Of a stretch of DNA of 64,000 nt, positions 8,161 to 17,553 are shown piece after piece. Each line of letters starts with the position of its first letter. Positions within the stretch are counted from its first letter, which is position 1. The notes beneath the pieces were generated by a model, which saw nothing but the letters and a program-made list of their open reading frames with translations, had not been told where the DNA came from and made no database searches. The position numbers and the translations under genes were made by a program. The stretch comes from Thiohalophilus sp. (GTDB lineage: Bacteria; Pseudomonadota; Gammaproteobacteria; UBA6429; Thiohalophilaceae). The stretch covers positions 1,054,001 to 1,118,000 of the forward strand of contig NZ_JAXHLN010000003.1 in the NCBI RefSeq assembly GCF_034522235.1. The letters run 5' to 3'.

Positions 8161-10758
8161 ATGCGAATGGACAAACTCACCAGCAAATTCCAGATGGCGA
8201 TCGCCGATGCCCAGAGCCTGGCGGTCGGCCGCGATCACCAGATGATCGAGCCGGTGCATCTGATGAGCGCCATGCTGGATCAGGAAGGCGGCAGCGTCTC
8301 GCATCTGCTGGCCCAGGCCGACGTCAACGTCAATCTGCTGCGCTCCCAGCTGGGTGAAGCGCTGGATCATCTGCCGCAGATCGAGGATGCCACCGGCGAG
8401 GTGCACGTCTCCAACGAGCTGTCGCGACTGCTGAATCTGACCGACAAGCTGGCGCAAAAGCGTCAGGACAAGTACATCACCAGTGAACTGTTCGTGCTGG
8501 CGGCGGTGGACGACAAGAGCAACCTGGGCGAACTGCTGCGCAAGGCCGGCACCGACAAGGGTGCTCTCGAAAAAGCCATCGAGAATGTGCGCGGCGGGCA
8601 ACAGGTGGATGATCCCAACGCCGAGGAACAGCGCCAGGCACTGGAAAAATACACCATCGATCTGACCGAGCGGGCCGAGCAAGGCAAGCTGGATCCGGTT
8701 ATCGGGCGTGATGATGAAATCCGCCGTTCCATCCAGGTGTTGCAGCGGCGTACCAAGAACAATCCGGTGCTGATCGGCGAGCCCGGCGTGGGCAAGACCG
8801 CCATCGTCGAGGGGCTGGCGCAACGGATTATTAACGGCGAGGTGCCCGATGGTCTGAAGAACAAGCGGGTGCTCTCCCTGGACATGGGCTCGCTGCTGGC
8901 CGGCGCCAAGTTCCGCGGCGAGTTCGAGGAGCGTCTCAAGGGTGTGCTCAGTGATCTCTCCAAACAGGAAGGCCAGATCATTCTGTTTATCGACGAGATA
9001 CATACCGTGGTCGGTGCCGGCAAGGCGGAAGGCTCGATGGATGCCGGCAACATGCTCAAGCCGGCCCTGGCGCGTGGCGAACTGCACTGCATCGGCGCCA
9101 CCACCCTGGACGAGTACCGCAAGTACATCGAGAAGGACGCGGCCCTGGAGCGTCGTTTCCAGAAGGTGCAGGTGGACGAGCCGAGCGTGGAAGACACCGT
9201 GGCGATCCTGCGCGGCCTGAAAGAGAAATACGAAGTGCATCACGGGGTGGATATTACCGACCCGGCCATTGTCTCCGCCGCCATGCTGTCACACCGTTAT
9301 ATTACCGAGCGACAGTTGCCCGACAAGGCAATTGATCTCGTGGACGAGGCGGCCAGCCGGATTCGCATGGAGATCGATTCCAAGCCCGAATCCATGGATA
9401 AACTCGATCGCAGGCTGATTCAGCTCAAGATCGAACATGAAGCGTTGAAAAAAGAGAGTGACGAAGCCTCGCTGGAACGTCTCGGCAAGCTGAAAGAGGA
9501 GATCAGCAAGCTGGAACGCGAATACCACGATCTCGAAGAGATCTGGAATTCGGAAAAAGCCGCGGTGCAGGGTTCCCAGCATGTCAAGGAAGAACTGGAG
9601 CGGGCCCGCATTGAACTGGACACCGCGCGCCGGGCCGGCGATCTGACCCGCATGTCCGAGCTGCAGTACGGCAAGATCCCCGAACTGGAAAAACAACTGG
9701 AGATGGCCTCCCAGGCCGAGGTACAGGAAACCACCCTGCTGCGCACTTCGGTGACCGAAGAGGAGATTGCCGAAGTGGTCTCCAAGTGGACCGGCATCCC
9801 GGTCTCCAAGATGCTCGAGGGCGAGCGCGACAAGCTGCTGCGCATGGAAGAGGCGTTACACCAGCGCGTGGTCGGGCAGGACGAGGCGGTCAAATCGGTG
9901 GCCGACGCCATTCGCCGTTCGCGCGCCGGCCTCTCCGATCCCAACCGACCCAACGGCTCGTTCCTGTTCCTTGGCCCGACCGGGGTGGGCAAGACCGAGC
10001 TGACCAAGTCGCTGGCCTCCTTCCTGTTCGATACCGAAGAGGCCATGGTACGCATCGACATGTCCGAGTTCATGGAGAAACACTCGGTGGCCCGACTGAT
10101 CGGTGCGCCGCCGGGGTATGTCGGCTACGAGGAAGGGGGGTACCTGACCGAAGCGGTACGTCGCAAACCCTATTCAGTAATTTTGCTCGACGAAGTGGAA
10201 AAGGCCCATACCGATGTGTTCAACATTTTGTTGCAGGTGCTGGATGACGGCCGCCTGACCGACGGTCACGGGCGGACCGTGGATTTTCGTAACACTGTTA
10301 TCGTCATGACCTCCAATTTGGGTTCACAACAGATCCAGGAGATGGCCGGCGAGGAGAACTATCAGGCGATGAAAGCCACGGTGATGGAGATCATCGGCCA
10401 GCACTTCCGGCCCGAGTTCATCAACCGCGTCGACGAAGTCGTCGTGTTCCATCCGCTGGCCCGCGAACAGATCCGTGCCATCGCCGGTATTCAGTTCGAT
10501 TACCTGCGCCAGCGGCTGCAGGATCGGCACATGGATGTCGAACTGACCGAGGCGGCACTGGACAAGATCGGCGAGGCCGGCTTCGATCCGGTCTACGGTG
10601 CCCGGCCGCTCAAGCGCGCGATACAGCAACAGGTGGAAAACACCCTGGCGCAGGAGATACTCTCCGGTAAGTTCGTACCAGGGGATGTGATCAAGGTCGA
10701 TGTCAAAGACGACCGGTTCGTGTTCGGCAAATCCGACCGCAAGGCCTCGGCGGCATAA
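8161..10758 (+). CDS. clpB: ClpB disaggregase chaperone
   Basis: I chose the ATG at 8161 ([18 protein letters not shown]), which matches the E. coli ClpB start and gives 865 residues; the in-frame ATG at 8089 lies inside the promoter. The N domain (1-150) is followed by NBD1 with Walker [10 protein letters not shown] near residue 206, a coiled-coil middle domain (about 410-530), and NBD2 with GPTGVGKTE near 605. The hexamer threads aggregated proteins together with DnaK. The predicted sigma-32 promoter and a strong terminator make it a single-gene unit. Confidence 0.98.
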   Translation: MRMDKLTSKFQMAIADAQSLAVGRDHQMIEPVHLMSAMLDQEGGSVSHLLAQADVNVNLLRSQLGEALDHLPQIEDATGEVHVSNELSRLLNLTDKLAQKRQDKYITSELFVLAAVDDKSNLGELLRKAGTDKGALEKAIENVRGGQQVDDPNAEEQRQALEKYTIDLTERAEQGKLDPVIGRDDEIRRSIQVLQRRTKNNPVLIGEPGVGKTAIVEGLAQRIINGEVPDGLKNKRVLSLDMGSLLAGAKFRGEFEERLKGVLSDLSKQEGQIILFIDEIHTVVGAGKAEGSMDAGNMLKPALARGELHCIGATTLDEYRKYIEKDAALERRFQKVQVDEPSVEDTVAILRGLKEKYEVHHGVDITDPAIVSAAMLSHRYITERQLPDKAIDLVDEAASRIRMEIDSKPESMDKLDRRLIQLKIEHEALKKESDEASLERLGKLKEEISKLEREYHDLEEIWNSEKAAVQGSQHVKEELERARIELDTARRAGDLTRMSELQYGKIPELEKQLEMASQAEVQETTLLRTSVTEEEIAEVVSKWTGIPVSKMLEGERDKLLRMEEALHQRVVGQDEAVKSVADAIRRSRAGLSDPNRPNGSFLFLGPTGVGKTELTKSLASFLFDTEEAMVRIDMSEFMEKHSVARLIGAPPGYVGYEEGGYLTEAVRRKPYSVILLDEVEKAHTDVFNILLQVLDDGRLTDGHGRTVDFRNTVIVMTSNLGSQQIQEMAGEENYQAMKATVMEIIGQHFRPEFINRVDEVVVFHPLAREQIRAIAGIQFDYLRQRLQDRHMDVELTEAALDKIGEAGFDPVYGARPLKRAIQQQVENTLAQEILSGKFVPGDVIKVDVKDDRFVFGKSDRKASAA

Positions 10759-10803
10759 GAGCACACCACCAGGACACAAATACACCAAGTTAGAAATAAA
10801 TTT

Positions 10804-10825
10804 GCCGGCGAAAGCCGGCATTTTT
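10804..10825 (+). terminator. Rho-independent terminator after clpB
   Basis: A perfect GCCGGC-GAAA-GCCGGC hairpin (10804-10819) is followed by A and five T. The GAAA tetraloop gives a very stable structure. It lies 45 bp after the clpB stop. Confidence 0.93.
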
Positions 10826-10873
10826 ATGTACGCATGATCTGTTTGCAGTATTACGAAATATTATTACTGTGTT

Positions 10874-10937
10874 TCTTGGTGTCTTGGTGTCTTGGTGTCT
10901 TGGTGTCTTGGTGTCTTGGTGTCTTGGTGTCTTGGAG
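10874..10937 (+). repeat. 8-bp tandem repeat (TCTTGGTG)n
   Basis: Seven perfect TCTTGGTG units run from 10874 to 10929, then a TCTTGGAG variant, then CCTTGGTGG. On the other side of the clpB terminator, near 10765-10790, a degenerate inverse (ACCACCAGGACACAAATACACCAAG) is present, so this is one arm of an expanded palindromic element. Confidence 0.9.
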
Positions 10938-10959
10938 CCTTGGTGGTGATTATTTTATT

Positions 10960-11604
10960 TTAAAAGTGCATGTTCATGATGCGCTGGCGGGCGCGGCGGT
11001 AGTCGTCCCGGGCGATGATGCCTTCGTCCGACAGGCGGCGCAGTTCTTTCAGCTCGATCGCCAGCATCTCTTTTTTATCAAACGTAATCGCCTGGCTGGC
11101 GGCCAGGATGCGGGTGCGCAGTTCGGCCACAAAGTGGCGAAAACTTTCGGGATCGGGCTTGTTGTACAGCAGGCGCAACAGCGGGCAACTGCCGTAGCGG
11201 CTGCGAAACTCGGTGACATTGGGGGAGTAGTAGATAAACAGGATCAGAAAACCGCAGGTCAGTAATATAAAAGTAACGATAAACGGCAACAGGCGGTTCA
11301 GTGTCTCGGGCTCCTGATGCAGCCAGAGATAATAGCCGAACGCCAGAGTGGTCAGCGCAAAATAGACCAGTCCCAGCAACCAGCGCCAGGCGATACGCCG
11401 GTGACGTACCGGCCAGGGCTCCAGCATACCCAGGTTCAGATGATAGCTTTGCCGTCCGAACAGATCCTGATTGGTGATTTTGACGAACTTGTCATTATAG
11501 ATTTCGATACGCCGTAACTGTCCCATACTGCGTGACTGTTGGGACAGTACCGTGTTAATCCGCCGGTTGCCGGCGGGGGATGTGGTCGGGTCGGTGGCGC
11601 TCAT
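10960..11604 (-). CDS. Membrane protein with SHOCT-like C-terminus, unknown function
   Basis: The ATG at 11604 is preceded by an in-frame TTG at 11607; I prefer the ATG, giving 214 residues. Two hydrophobic segments (about residues 77-97, WLLGLVYFALTTLAFGYYLW, and about 108-127, LLPFIVTFILLTCGFLILFI) form a hairpin in the membrane. The first 70 residues contain a strand-rich segment (LRRIEIYNDKFVKITNQDL) that looks like a small PH-like or DUF-type fold. The C-terminus (LKELRRLSDEGIIARDDYRR) resembles a SHOCT oligomerisation motif. I do not recognise the family. It is convergent with clpB. Confidence 0.7.
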   Translation of the reverse strand: MSATDPTTSPAGNRRINTVLSQQSRSMGQLRRIEIYNDKFVKITNQDLFGRQSYHLNLGMLEPWPVRHRRIAWRWLLGLVYFALTTLAFGYYLWLHQEPETLNRLLPFIVTFILLTCGFLILFIYYSPNVTEFRSRYGSCPLLRLLYNKPDPESFRHFVAELRTRILAASQAITFDKKEMLAIELKELRRLSDEGIIARDDYRRARQRIMNMHF

Positions 11605-12000
11605 CAAGCCTGTCTTGTTTTGATTCTGCGTGGTGCATCATAGCTCAGCCTCTGACCCCACGACAGCCGTTGGATGGCTTAAATTAGCCGTTGCTTATGT
11701 GGATGAACTTGCCCGGTGGTGGGGTGTCATAAGGCTAATCCCCCAGGCTCTGGAGCTTCCATGTCAAAATATTGCCCCGCTGGGCGTGCTGTATTTTTCC
11801 TGCTGGTGAAAGCCGATATTCGCGAGCCGCTGGCTTATGCCGTCATCCTGGTTCTGTTGCTGGGTTATCGCCTGCATGGTCGGGCTGCGGGCCCGAGCGG
11901 GGCGATGGAGACGGGCCATTGATGCAATCTGCAACCTGACGTTGCGGGAGAGGAAAAAGGGCTGCAATCCGCATGTCTGATCGCGGTTTTGTCGACCGGC

Positions 12001-12016
12001 GCATGTAAACACATGC
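12001..12016. promoter_or_regulatory. Palindrome upstream of soxB
   Basis: GCATGT-AAAC-ACATGC is a perfect 6-bp inverted repeat with a 4-bp spacer. It lies about 155 bp before the soxB start and is a candidate operator. Confidence 0.4.
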
Positions 12017-12054
12017 ATCGGAGGAAAGGTTTGTACTATCATGACAAAATGCCG

Positions 12055-12076
12055 CTGTGAGATCACAGAATGTGAT
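12055..12076. promoter_or_regulatory. Overlapping palindromes upstream of soxB
   Basis: CTGTGA-GA-TCACAG (12055-12068) overlaps ATCACA-GAA-TGTGAT (12062-12076). Both are perfect inverted repeats. The half-site resembles that of CRP/FNR proteins, but the spacers (2 and 3 bp) differ from the 6-bp spacing of a CRP site. It lies about 95 bp before soxB. Confidence 0.45.
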
Positions 12077-12169
12077 TCCGGTGAACAGCCTGCTCAGACG
12101 GGCGATAAGAAAAAAACAATTACTACAGTAAAAACAAAGACTTAACTGAAGATATACGAGGAGGACTGA

Positions 12170-13987
12170 ATGTCTATTAATCGCCGTGAATTTATCCAGG
12201 TCATGGGTATGGCTGCGGCTGCGGGCATGTTGCCGGGTTGCGACAACAAGTCAAGCGGTACAGCCGGGGTGACCAAAACCGGCCAGGGTATAGCCCCCGA
12301 AGATATGTACAACGTACCCAAATTCGGGAACGTGACGTTCATGCACATGACCGACTGCCACGCGCAGTTGAATCCGGTTTATTTCCGCGAGCCGAACGTC
12401 AATCTGGGACTGCACGATGCCCGTGGTCGGCCGCCGCATATTGTGGGCAACGAGTTGCTCGACTATTACGGGATCAAACCCGGCACGCCCGAGGCGCATG
12501 CCTTTACCTATCTGAACTTCGCCGAGGCGGCGGAAAAATACGGCAAGGTCGGGGGCTTCTCCCATCTGCGCACGCTGATCAAAAAACTGCGTGCCGACCA
12601 CGGTGCCGGTCGTACACTGATGATGGACGGCGGCGACACCTGGCAGGGCTCCGGGACCGCCTACTGGACGCGCGGCAAGGACATGGTTGGTGCGACCAAC
12701 CTGCTGGGCGTGGATGTGATGACCGGTCACTGGGAATTCACCTACCATGAGAAAGAAGTGATCTCCAACGTCAAGGATTTCGACGGTGATTTTGTCTGTC
12801 AAAACGTGTTCGTCAAAGCTGAAGCCAGTTTTGATTACAAATTCGAGGATTTTGAGCATTACAATGAATCTTCCTTGCGCGCCTTCAAGCCTTACACCAT
12901 CAAGGAAATGGAGGGGGGGATTCGTGTCGCCGTGATCGGCCAGGCATTCCCCTATACCCCGATCGCCAACCCCGGTGAGCGCTTTATCCCCGACTGGACC
13001 TTTGGTATTCGTGACGAAGCGATGCAGACCATCGTTAACCAGGTGCGTGAAACCGAAAAACCCGATGCGGTTGTTGTACTCTCGCACAACGGCATGGATG
13101 TGGACATCAAGATGGCCTCCCAGGTCAGCGGTATCGATGCCATCTTTGGCGGTCACACCCATGACGGCATGCCGGGCGCCCTGGAAGTGAAGAACAAGGG
13201 CGGCACCACCTTGGTGACCAATGCCGGTTCCAACGGCAAGTTCCTCGGCGTCATGCAGTTTGACGTCCGTAACGGCAAGGTACAGGGCTACGACTACAAA
13301 CTGCTGCCGGTCTTCTCCAACTTCCTGGAGCCGGATCAGGAAATGGCCAGCTACATTGAAGAGGTCCGCAAGCCGTATCTGGACACGCTCAATGAAGAGC
13401 TGGCGGTGGCGGATGATCTGCTCTATCGCCGCGGCAACTTCAATGGCACCTTCGATCAGCTTATCTGCGATGCCCTGCGCGAAGTGGGCGGCGCCCAGAT
13501 CTCCTTCTCACCGGGCTTCCGCTGGGGTGTTTCCGTGTTGCCGGGTCAGCCGATCACCATGGAACATGTCATGACCCAGACCTGTCTGACCTATCCGGAA
13601 ACCTATGTCGACAACATCAGCGGTGAAAACATCAAGCTGATTCTCGAAGACGTGGCCGACAACATCTTCCACGAAGATCCCTATCGCCAGCAGGGCGGGG
13701 ACATGGTGCGCGTCGGCGGCCTGGATTACACCATCGATCCCACGAAGAAGATCGGCAATCGCATCAAGGACATGCGCCTGGATGACGGTACCCCGATCGA
13801 GGCTGACAAGGAGTACAGCGTCGCCGGCTGGGCCTCGGTTTCAGCCAATCCGCGCGAAGGCAAGGATATCTGGGACGTGGTGGCCGAGTATCTGCGGGCC
13901 GAGAAAGTGGCAACCGTCAAGAAACTCAACACACCCAAGCTGGTTAATGTGAAAGATAATCCCGGCCTGGCGGACTATAACGCCTGA
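12170..13987 (+). CDS. soxB: Thiosulfohydrolase SoxB
   Basis: The 605-residue protein starts with a Tat signal, NRREFIQVMGMAAAAG, followed by LPGC, which might allow lipidation of Cys24. The dimanganese metallophosphatase-like core is visible: MHMTDCHAQLNP, GGDTWQGSG, TGHWEFTY, LSHNGMDVD and FGGHTHDGMP carry the metal ligands. A 5'-nucleotidase-type C-terminal domain follows. SoxB hydrolyses sulfate from the thiosulfate-derived adduct on SoxY in the periplasm. A strong ribosome site precedes the start. No soxXYZA or soxCD gene lies nearby, so it is a solitary soxB, as in many sulfur oxidisers that store sulfur. It ends with its own terminator. Confidence 0.97.
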   Translation: MSINRREFIQVMGMAAAAGMLPGCDNKSSGTAGVTKTGQGIAPEDMYNVPKFGNVTFMHMTDCHAQLNPVYFREPNVNLGLHDARGRPPHIVGNELLDYYGIKPGTPEAHAFTYLNFAEAAEKYGKVGGFSHLRTLIKKLRADHGAGRTLMMDGGDTWQGSGTAYWTRGKDMVGATNLLGVDVMTGHWEFTYHEKEVISNVKDFDGDFVCQNVFVKAEASFDYKFEDFEHYNESSLRAFKPYTIKEMEGGIRVAVIGQAFPYTPIANPGERFIPDWTFGIRDEAMQTIVNQVRETEKPDAVVVLSHNGMDVDIKMASQVSGIDAIFGGHTHDGMPGALEVKNKGGTTLVTNAGSNGKFLGVMQFDVRNGKVQGYDYKLLPVFSNFLEPDQEMASYIEEVRKPYLDTLNEELAVADDLLYRRGNFNGTFDQLICDALREVGGAQISFSPGFRWGVSVLPGQPITMEHVMTQTCLTYPETYVDNISGENIKLILEDVADNIFHEDPYRQQGGDMVRVGGLDYTIDPTKKIGNRIKDMRLDDGTPIEADKEYSVAGWASVSANPREGKDIWDVVAEYLRAEKVATVKKLNTPKLVNVKDNPGLADYNA

Positions 13988-14013
13988 TCGGCTTGTCGTA
14001 TCACGATAAAAAA

Positions 14014-14037
14014 GGGGAGCGTTAGCTCCCCTTTTTT
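14014..14037 (+). terminator. Rho-independent terminator after soxB
   Basis: GGGGAGC-GTTA-GCTCCCC (14014-14031) is followed by six T and preceded by six A, so it can work in both directions. It lies 27 bp after the soxB stop. Confidence 0.95.
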
Positions 14038-14049
14038 AATTGAATAAAA

Positions 14050-14150
14050 TTTTTGCGTTCTCTGCGCCTTTGCGCCTTTGCGCCTCTGCGTTAATTTCTT
14101 TTATCAAGTGGGTAGGTCACGTTGGCGAAGCCTACGTGACTTTTCTGTTT
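14050..14150. repeat. Degenerate tandem units and REP-like hairpin
   Basis: Units such as TTTGCGCCT repeat near 14060-14097 (one arm of the CGCAGAG-type element). A hairpin, GTCACG-TTGGCGAAGCCTA-CGTGAC, follows near 14117-14142 and resembles the GTAGG-type REP at 3699-3793. This is part of the 386-bp gap between soxB and hemH, which has no gene. Confidence 0.6.
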
Positions 14151-14220
14151 CCAGGATCCAGGTCCTAGGTCCTGGCCCCTAAACGAGCAACTGTCTACGC
14201 TTTTGGGGTATGAAACCCAA

Positions 14221-14324
14221 ACCACGAAGGCTCGAAGTCACGAAGAGTTTTTGCAGCCATGCAGACAGACTCATTACGGATTCAAGGTGAACAGCCTTAC
14301 TTCGTGCCTTCGTGTCTTCGTGGT
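14221..14324. repeat. ACCACGAAG inverted-repeat element before the hemH 3' end
   Basis: ACCACGAAG at 14221-14229 is mirrored by CTTCGTGGT at 14316-14324, with degenerate CGAAGTCACGAAG and CTTCGTGCCTTCGTG units inside. It belongs to the same family as 468-515 and 980-1093. Confidence 0.75.
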
Positions 14325-14373
14325 AAAAATCAACCTGGAATGATTGTCGTATGCATGTGCTGCGTGCTCCGGG

Positions 14374-15459
14374 TTATTCTTCGGCACCTTCTTTTTTTGC
14401 CAGCTGTCTCCGAGTGGCCGTGTTGGCTACGGGTAAAGACTGCCAGGCGCCTGTGTGTTCGCCGATCAGATCGGCGAGAAAGCGGATGTGTTCGGGACGG
14501 TCGTTCAATGCCGGGATGTAGGCGAACCGTTCGCCGCCGGCCTCGAGGAAAAATTCCCGGTTCTGCATGTCGATCTCTTCCAGGGTTTCCAGACAGTCGC
14601 TGGAAAAGCCCGGGCTGATCACCTGCACGTGACGAATGCCTTCATCGGGTAACGCCTTGAGGGTGAAGTCGGTGTAGGGCTGCAGCCACTCCTCCCGGCC
14701 GAAGCGGGACTGGAAGGTGACCTGCCAGGCGTCGTCGGGCAGACCGAGCTGTTCGGCGACCAGACGCGCGGTTTTGTGGCACTGGCAGAAGTAGGGATCG
14801 CCGGCCAGCAGATAACGTTTGGGCAGACCGTGGAAGGAGAACAGCAGTTTTTGCGGTGTGCCGTGCTCTTGCTGGTATTGCCGGATACTGTCGGCCAGAG
14901 CGCCGATATAGCCGGGATGATCGTGGTAGCTGGTCAGCATGTGCAGTTCCGGTAGCCAGCGCCAGGTCTTCAGCTCGTCGGCGATGGCGTCGAAGGTCGA
15001 GGCAGTGGTGGTGGCCGAATATTGTGGATAGAGCGGCAGCACCAGAATTCGACGTACCCCGGCGGCCTGCAGTTCGGCCAGGCCGTCCGCCAGCGACGGA
15101 TTGCCATAACGCATTCCGATAGCCACTTTAAGCGGCTGTTGAAACGTCGTTTCCAGCACCGGTTGCAGGGCTCGGGCCTGCTTGCGGGTATAGGCGAGCA
15201 GTGGGGCGCCGTCCTCGCGCCAGACGCTGGCATAGGCGTGGGCGACGCGCGGCGGGCGAATACGTAAAATGACTCCGTGCAGGATAATTCGCCATAACCA
15301 GCGAGGCATCTCCACGATGCGCGGATCGGCGAGGAACTCGGCCAGATAACGGCGTACCGCACCGCTGTCCGGCGCGTCCGGGGTCCCGAGATTGGTGAGC
15401 AGGATACCGATCTGATCGGGCTGATCGTGGGTGAAACCGGGCGTGCCCTTGAATGTCAT
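14374..15459 (-). CDS. hemH: Ferrochelatase
   Basis: The 361-residue protein has the ferrochelatase hallmark motifs: ILLTNLGTPDAPDSGAVRRY near the start, the catalytic His in LLFSFHGLPKRY, and the C-terminal PGFSSDCLETLEEI. It inserts Fe2+ into protoporphyrin IX, the last step of heme synthesis, at the inner face of the cytoplasmic membrane. That function suits a genome with many c-type cytochromes. It appears to be a single-gene unit, divergent from the hydroxyacid dehydrogenase gene. Confidence 0.96.
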   Translation of the reverse strand: MTFKGTPGFTHDQPDQIGILLTNLGTPDAPDSGAVRRYLAEFLADPRIVEMPRWLWRIILHGVILRIRPPRVAHAYASVWREDGAPLLAYTRKQARALQPVLETTFQQPLKVAIGMRYGNPSLADGLAELQAAGVRRILVLPLYPQYSATTTASTFDAIADELKTWRWLPELHMLTSYHDHPGYIGALADSIRQYQQEHGTPQKLLFSFHGLPKRYLLAGDPYFCQCHKTARLVAEQLGLPDDAWQVTFQSRFGREEWLQPYTDFTLKALPDEGIRHVQVISPGFSSDCLETLEEIDMQNREFFLEAGGERFAYIPALNDRPEHIRFLADLIGEHTGAWQSLPVANTATRRQLAKKEGAEE

Positions 15460-15565
15460 GCGCCAAACCTTGTTAATGAGTGTAGCGGGGATTATCGCGG
15501 AGTTTGCGCGCTGGCAAAAGTGGCAAATATACTCCGGATCGGTTTAGCAGCAGGGCGGGGCATAC

Positions 15566-16549
15566 ATGGCAGCGAATCGGTGCGGGGTATTTGTGGATAC
15601 CGGCAGCCTGACGGCCGGCGCAGTGAATGCGCCCGATCTGGATTTTGCCGCCATCAGGGCGTTGCCGATTGACTGGCAGTACAATCCGGCGACCAATCCT
15701 GACCAGGTCGTCGAACGCTTGCAGGGGGCCGCGGTTGTGGTGACCAACAAGGTGGTACTGGATGCATCACGGCTTGCCCGACTGCCGGATCTCGAATTGA
15801 TCGCGGTCGCGGCCACCGGTGTCAACAATGTGGATCTGGAGGCGGCCCGCAATCAGGGTATCGGCGTCTGCAACGTGACCGGCTATGCCACCCCCTCGGT
15901 GGTTCAGCATGTGTTTATGCTCCTACTCTGTTTGTTGCGCCGTCTGCCGGCCTATACCACGGCATTGGAACAGGGACGTTGGCAGCAGAGTCCGCATTTT
16001 TGTCTGCTCGACTACCCCATCGAGGAATTGCAGGACAAAACACTGGGCATCATTGGTTATGGCGAACTCGGCCGGGCCGTGGCCGGGATGGGCGAGGCGT
16101 TCGGAATGCGTTCGTTGATCGCGCGGCGCGACCGGCGGGATCAACGTCGGGGCCGGGTCGATCTGGACGAATTGTTGCAGCAGGCCGATGTGGTCAGCCT
16201 GCATTGTCCGCTGAGCGAACAGACCCGTCAGCTGATCGGCGCCGACCAACTGGCGTTAATGAAAGCGGATGCGATTTTGATCAATACGGCCCGCGGCGGT
16301 ATCGTCGATGAATCGGCACTGTATCGGGCATTGGCCAACGGCCGCCTCGGCGGGGCGGGGATAGATGTGCTGGAGCGGGAACCTCCGGATGAAAAGACCC
16401 CGCTGTTACAGGCCAGGCTGGAGAATCTCATTGTGACGCCGCACATCGCCTGGGCGAGTCGGGCCGCCCGGCAACGGCTGCTCGATCAGGTGGCGCGGAA
16501 TATCGACAGCTATTTGCGCGGTGGGCCGCTGCGTAATGCGGTCGTTTAA
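15566..16549 (+). CDS. D-2-hydroxyacid dehydrogenase (glycerate/hydroxypyruvate type)
   Basis: This 327-residue protein has an N-terminal substrate domain and a Rossmann NAD(P) domain with GIIGYGELGRAVA (GxGxxG). The catalytic triad is carried by NTARGGIVDE (Arg), the Glu of the following helix, and VTPHIAW (His). Overall it is closest to HprA-type glycerate dehydrogenases, which interconvert hydroxypyruvate and D-glycerate; in an autotroph this would serve photorespiratory-type salvage or the serine route. Exact substrate is uncertain. Confidence 0.85.
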   Translation: MAANRCGVFVDTGSLTAGAVNAPDLDFAAIRALPIDWQYNPATNPDQVVERLQGAAVVVTNKVVLDASRLARLPDLELIAVAATGVNNVDLEAARNQGIGVCNVTGYATPSVVQHVFMLLLCLLRRLPAYTTALEQGRWQQSPHFCLLDYPIEELQDKTLGIIGYGELGRAVAGMGEAFGMRSLIARRDRRDQRRGRVDLDELLQQADVVSLHCPLSEQTRQLIGADQLALMKADAILINTARGGIVDESALYRALANGRLGGAGIDVLEREPPDEKTPLLQARLENLIVTPHIAWASRAARQRLLDQVARNIDSYLRGGPLRNAVV

Positions 16550-16600
16550 AACCGTTTTTTCGGGCAGCTTGCAAAACCCGTCACACAGGTCGTGGTGGGC

Positions 16601-16618
16601 CTGTGATTGACATCACAG
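16601..16618. promoter_or_regulatory. Consensus CRP-type binding site
   Basis: CTGTGAT-TGAC-ATCACAG is a perfect 7-bp inverted repeat. It contains TGTGA-N6-TCACA, the CRP consensus, with symmetric flanks. It lies 112 bp upstream of the DUF2914 gene start and 52 bp downstream of the dehydrogenase stop. Confidence 0.7.
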
Positions 16619-16729
16619 ATAGAACCGCCAAAACACCGTTTCATAAGCGCCCGACAATCACGTGGTACGGCAGCGAACGAATCCTGCCCGGCCACGGACA
16701 CACGCAAGCGACTCTAAGGGAGTGAAATC

Positions 16730-17368
16730 ATGAAGCAACAACACGGATTACTGCTGGCCATGCTGCTTGGCGTCAGTCAGCTGGCAATTGCCCAACAGGC
16801 GACGGACGAGGATCAGGAGACCTCGCCCGCCATGCCGACGACTGAACAGGAAGAGCAAGCCGGCGACACGCAGGGCGCGGCCAGGGAACAAAGCGGGTTT
16901 TCTTCGGGCAGCGTGATGCGTTCGGCCTTTACCACCCGGATCGAGGATCGTGAACCGGTGGATGATGTCGCTCAGCTGGATAACGAAACCCGGGAAGTCT
17001 ATTACTTTACCGAACTGCGTGATATGGAAGGCCAGACTGCCAGACACCGTTGGGAATACCAGGGCGAGGTGATGGCGGAAGTGGAGTTCAACGTCAAAGG
17101 GCCGCGCTGGCGGGTCTGGTCCAGCAAACGCATTCTGCCGGACTGGACCGGTGAGTGGACCGTGTCGGTGATTAATGCCGCCGACGAGGTGATTGCCACC
17201 GACAGCGTTAGCTATGTTGAAGCCACTTCGAGCGCCGATGATACCGGGGCGATGCCCGCCGGGGAGGCTGAAGCCGCGCCGGCCGAAAATGATGTTGAAG
17301 AATCGTCCGCCGGGGAAGCGGGCTCTGACAACATGACACCGGACGCCAGTTCGCCCATGCAGGACTAA
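16730..17368 (+). CDS. Exported DUF2914-domain protein
   Basis: A signal peptide (KQQHGLLLAMLLGVSQLAIAQQ) leads a 212-residue protein. An acidic linker (about residues 22-60) is followed by a DUF2914-like domain (about 64-165) with FTTRIEDREPVDDV, YYFTELRDMEGQ, HRWEYQGEVMAEV and WRVWSSKRILPDWTGEW. The tail (165-212) is rich in Glu, Ala and Ser and looks disordered. DUF2914 function is unknown; it is often at the C-terminus of periplasmic or membrane proteins. A ribosome site AAGGGAG precedes the start. The consensus CRP-type site upstream suggests cAMP control. Confidence 0.82.
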   Translation: MKQQHGLLLAMLLGVSQLAIAQQATDEDQETSPAMPTTEQEEQAGDTQGAAREQSGFSSGSVMRSAFTTRIEDREPVDDVAQLDNETREVYYFTELRDMEGQTARHRWEYQGEVMAEVEFNVKGPRWRVWSSKRILPDWTGEWTVSVINAADEVIATDSVSYVEATSSADDTGAMPAGEAEAAPAENDVEESSAGEAGSDNMTPDASSPMQD

Positions 17369-17403
17369 AACCGCCTTTATTCAACGACTCGCAAAATAAT
17401 GTT

Positions 17404-17432
17404 CAAGGCCTTTCACATTTGTGAGGGCCTTG
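17404..17432. other. Stem-loop after the DUF2914 gene
   Basis: CAAGGCC (17404-17410) pairs with GGCCTTG (17426-17432), with an inner TCAC-ATTT-GTGA stem. There is no T-run after it, so it is more likely a transcript-end or stability hairpin than a classic terminator. Confidence 0.5.
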
Positions 17433-17553
17433 CGACATTCCCCCGTTTCAGGATGACATTTCGAGCACCCCTGCTACTGTATAAGAGCGGCCTGCTACCG
17501 CGCGACTTCGATACAGGTTTCCCGCACCGAGGCAGATTCGGAGGGAGGGGCGT

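Larger units (their letters stand above)
11605..12169. other. Long upstream region of soxB
   Basis: No convincing gene is present in these 565 bp; a short reading frame at 11761-11922 has weak coding signs. The region holds two palindrome groups described separately (12001-12016 and 12055-12076). The last 30 bp carry a strong ribosome site, ACGAGGAGG, before the soxB ATG. Confidence 0.6.

Noticed and set aside
8110..9243. A 377-residue frame opposite clpB
   Set aside because: Antisense shadow of ClpB, with no ribosome site or domain.
10874..10937. CRISPR array
   Set aside because: The units are 8 bp and contiguous with no spacers, and no cas gene is present.
10834..11265. A 143-residue frame over the TCTTGGTG repeat
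   Set aside because: Its first third is a repeat-encoded LVSWCLGV pattern and the rest is opposite the membrane protein gene.
11716..11922. A 68-residue frame upstream of soxB
   Set aside because: Weak ribosome site, no family resemblance and unusual composition; kept only as a remark in the gap entry.
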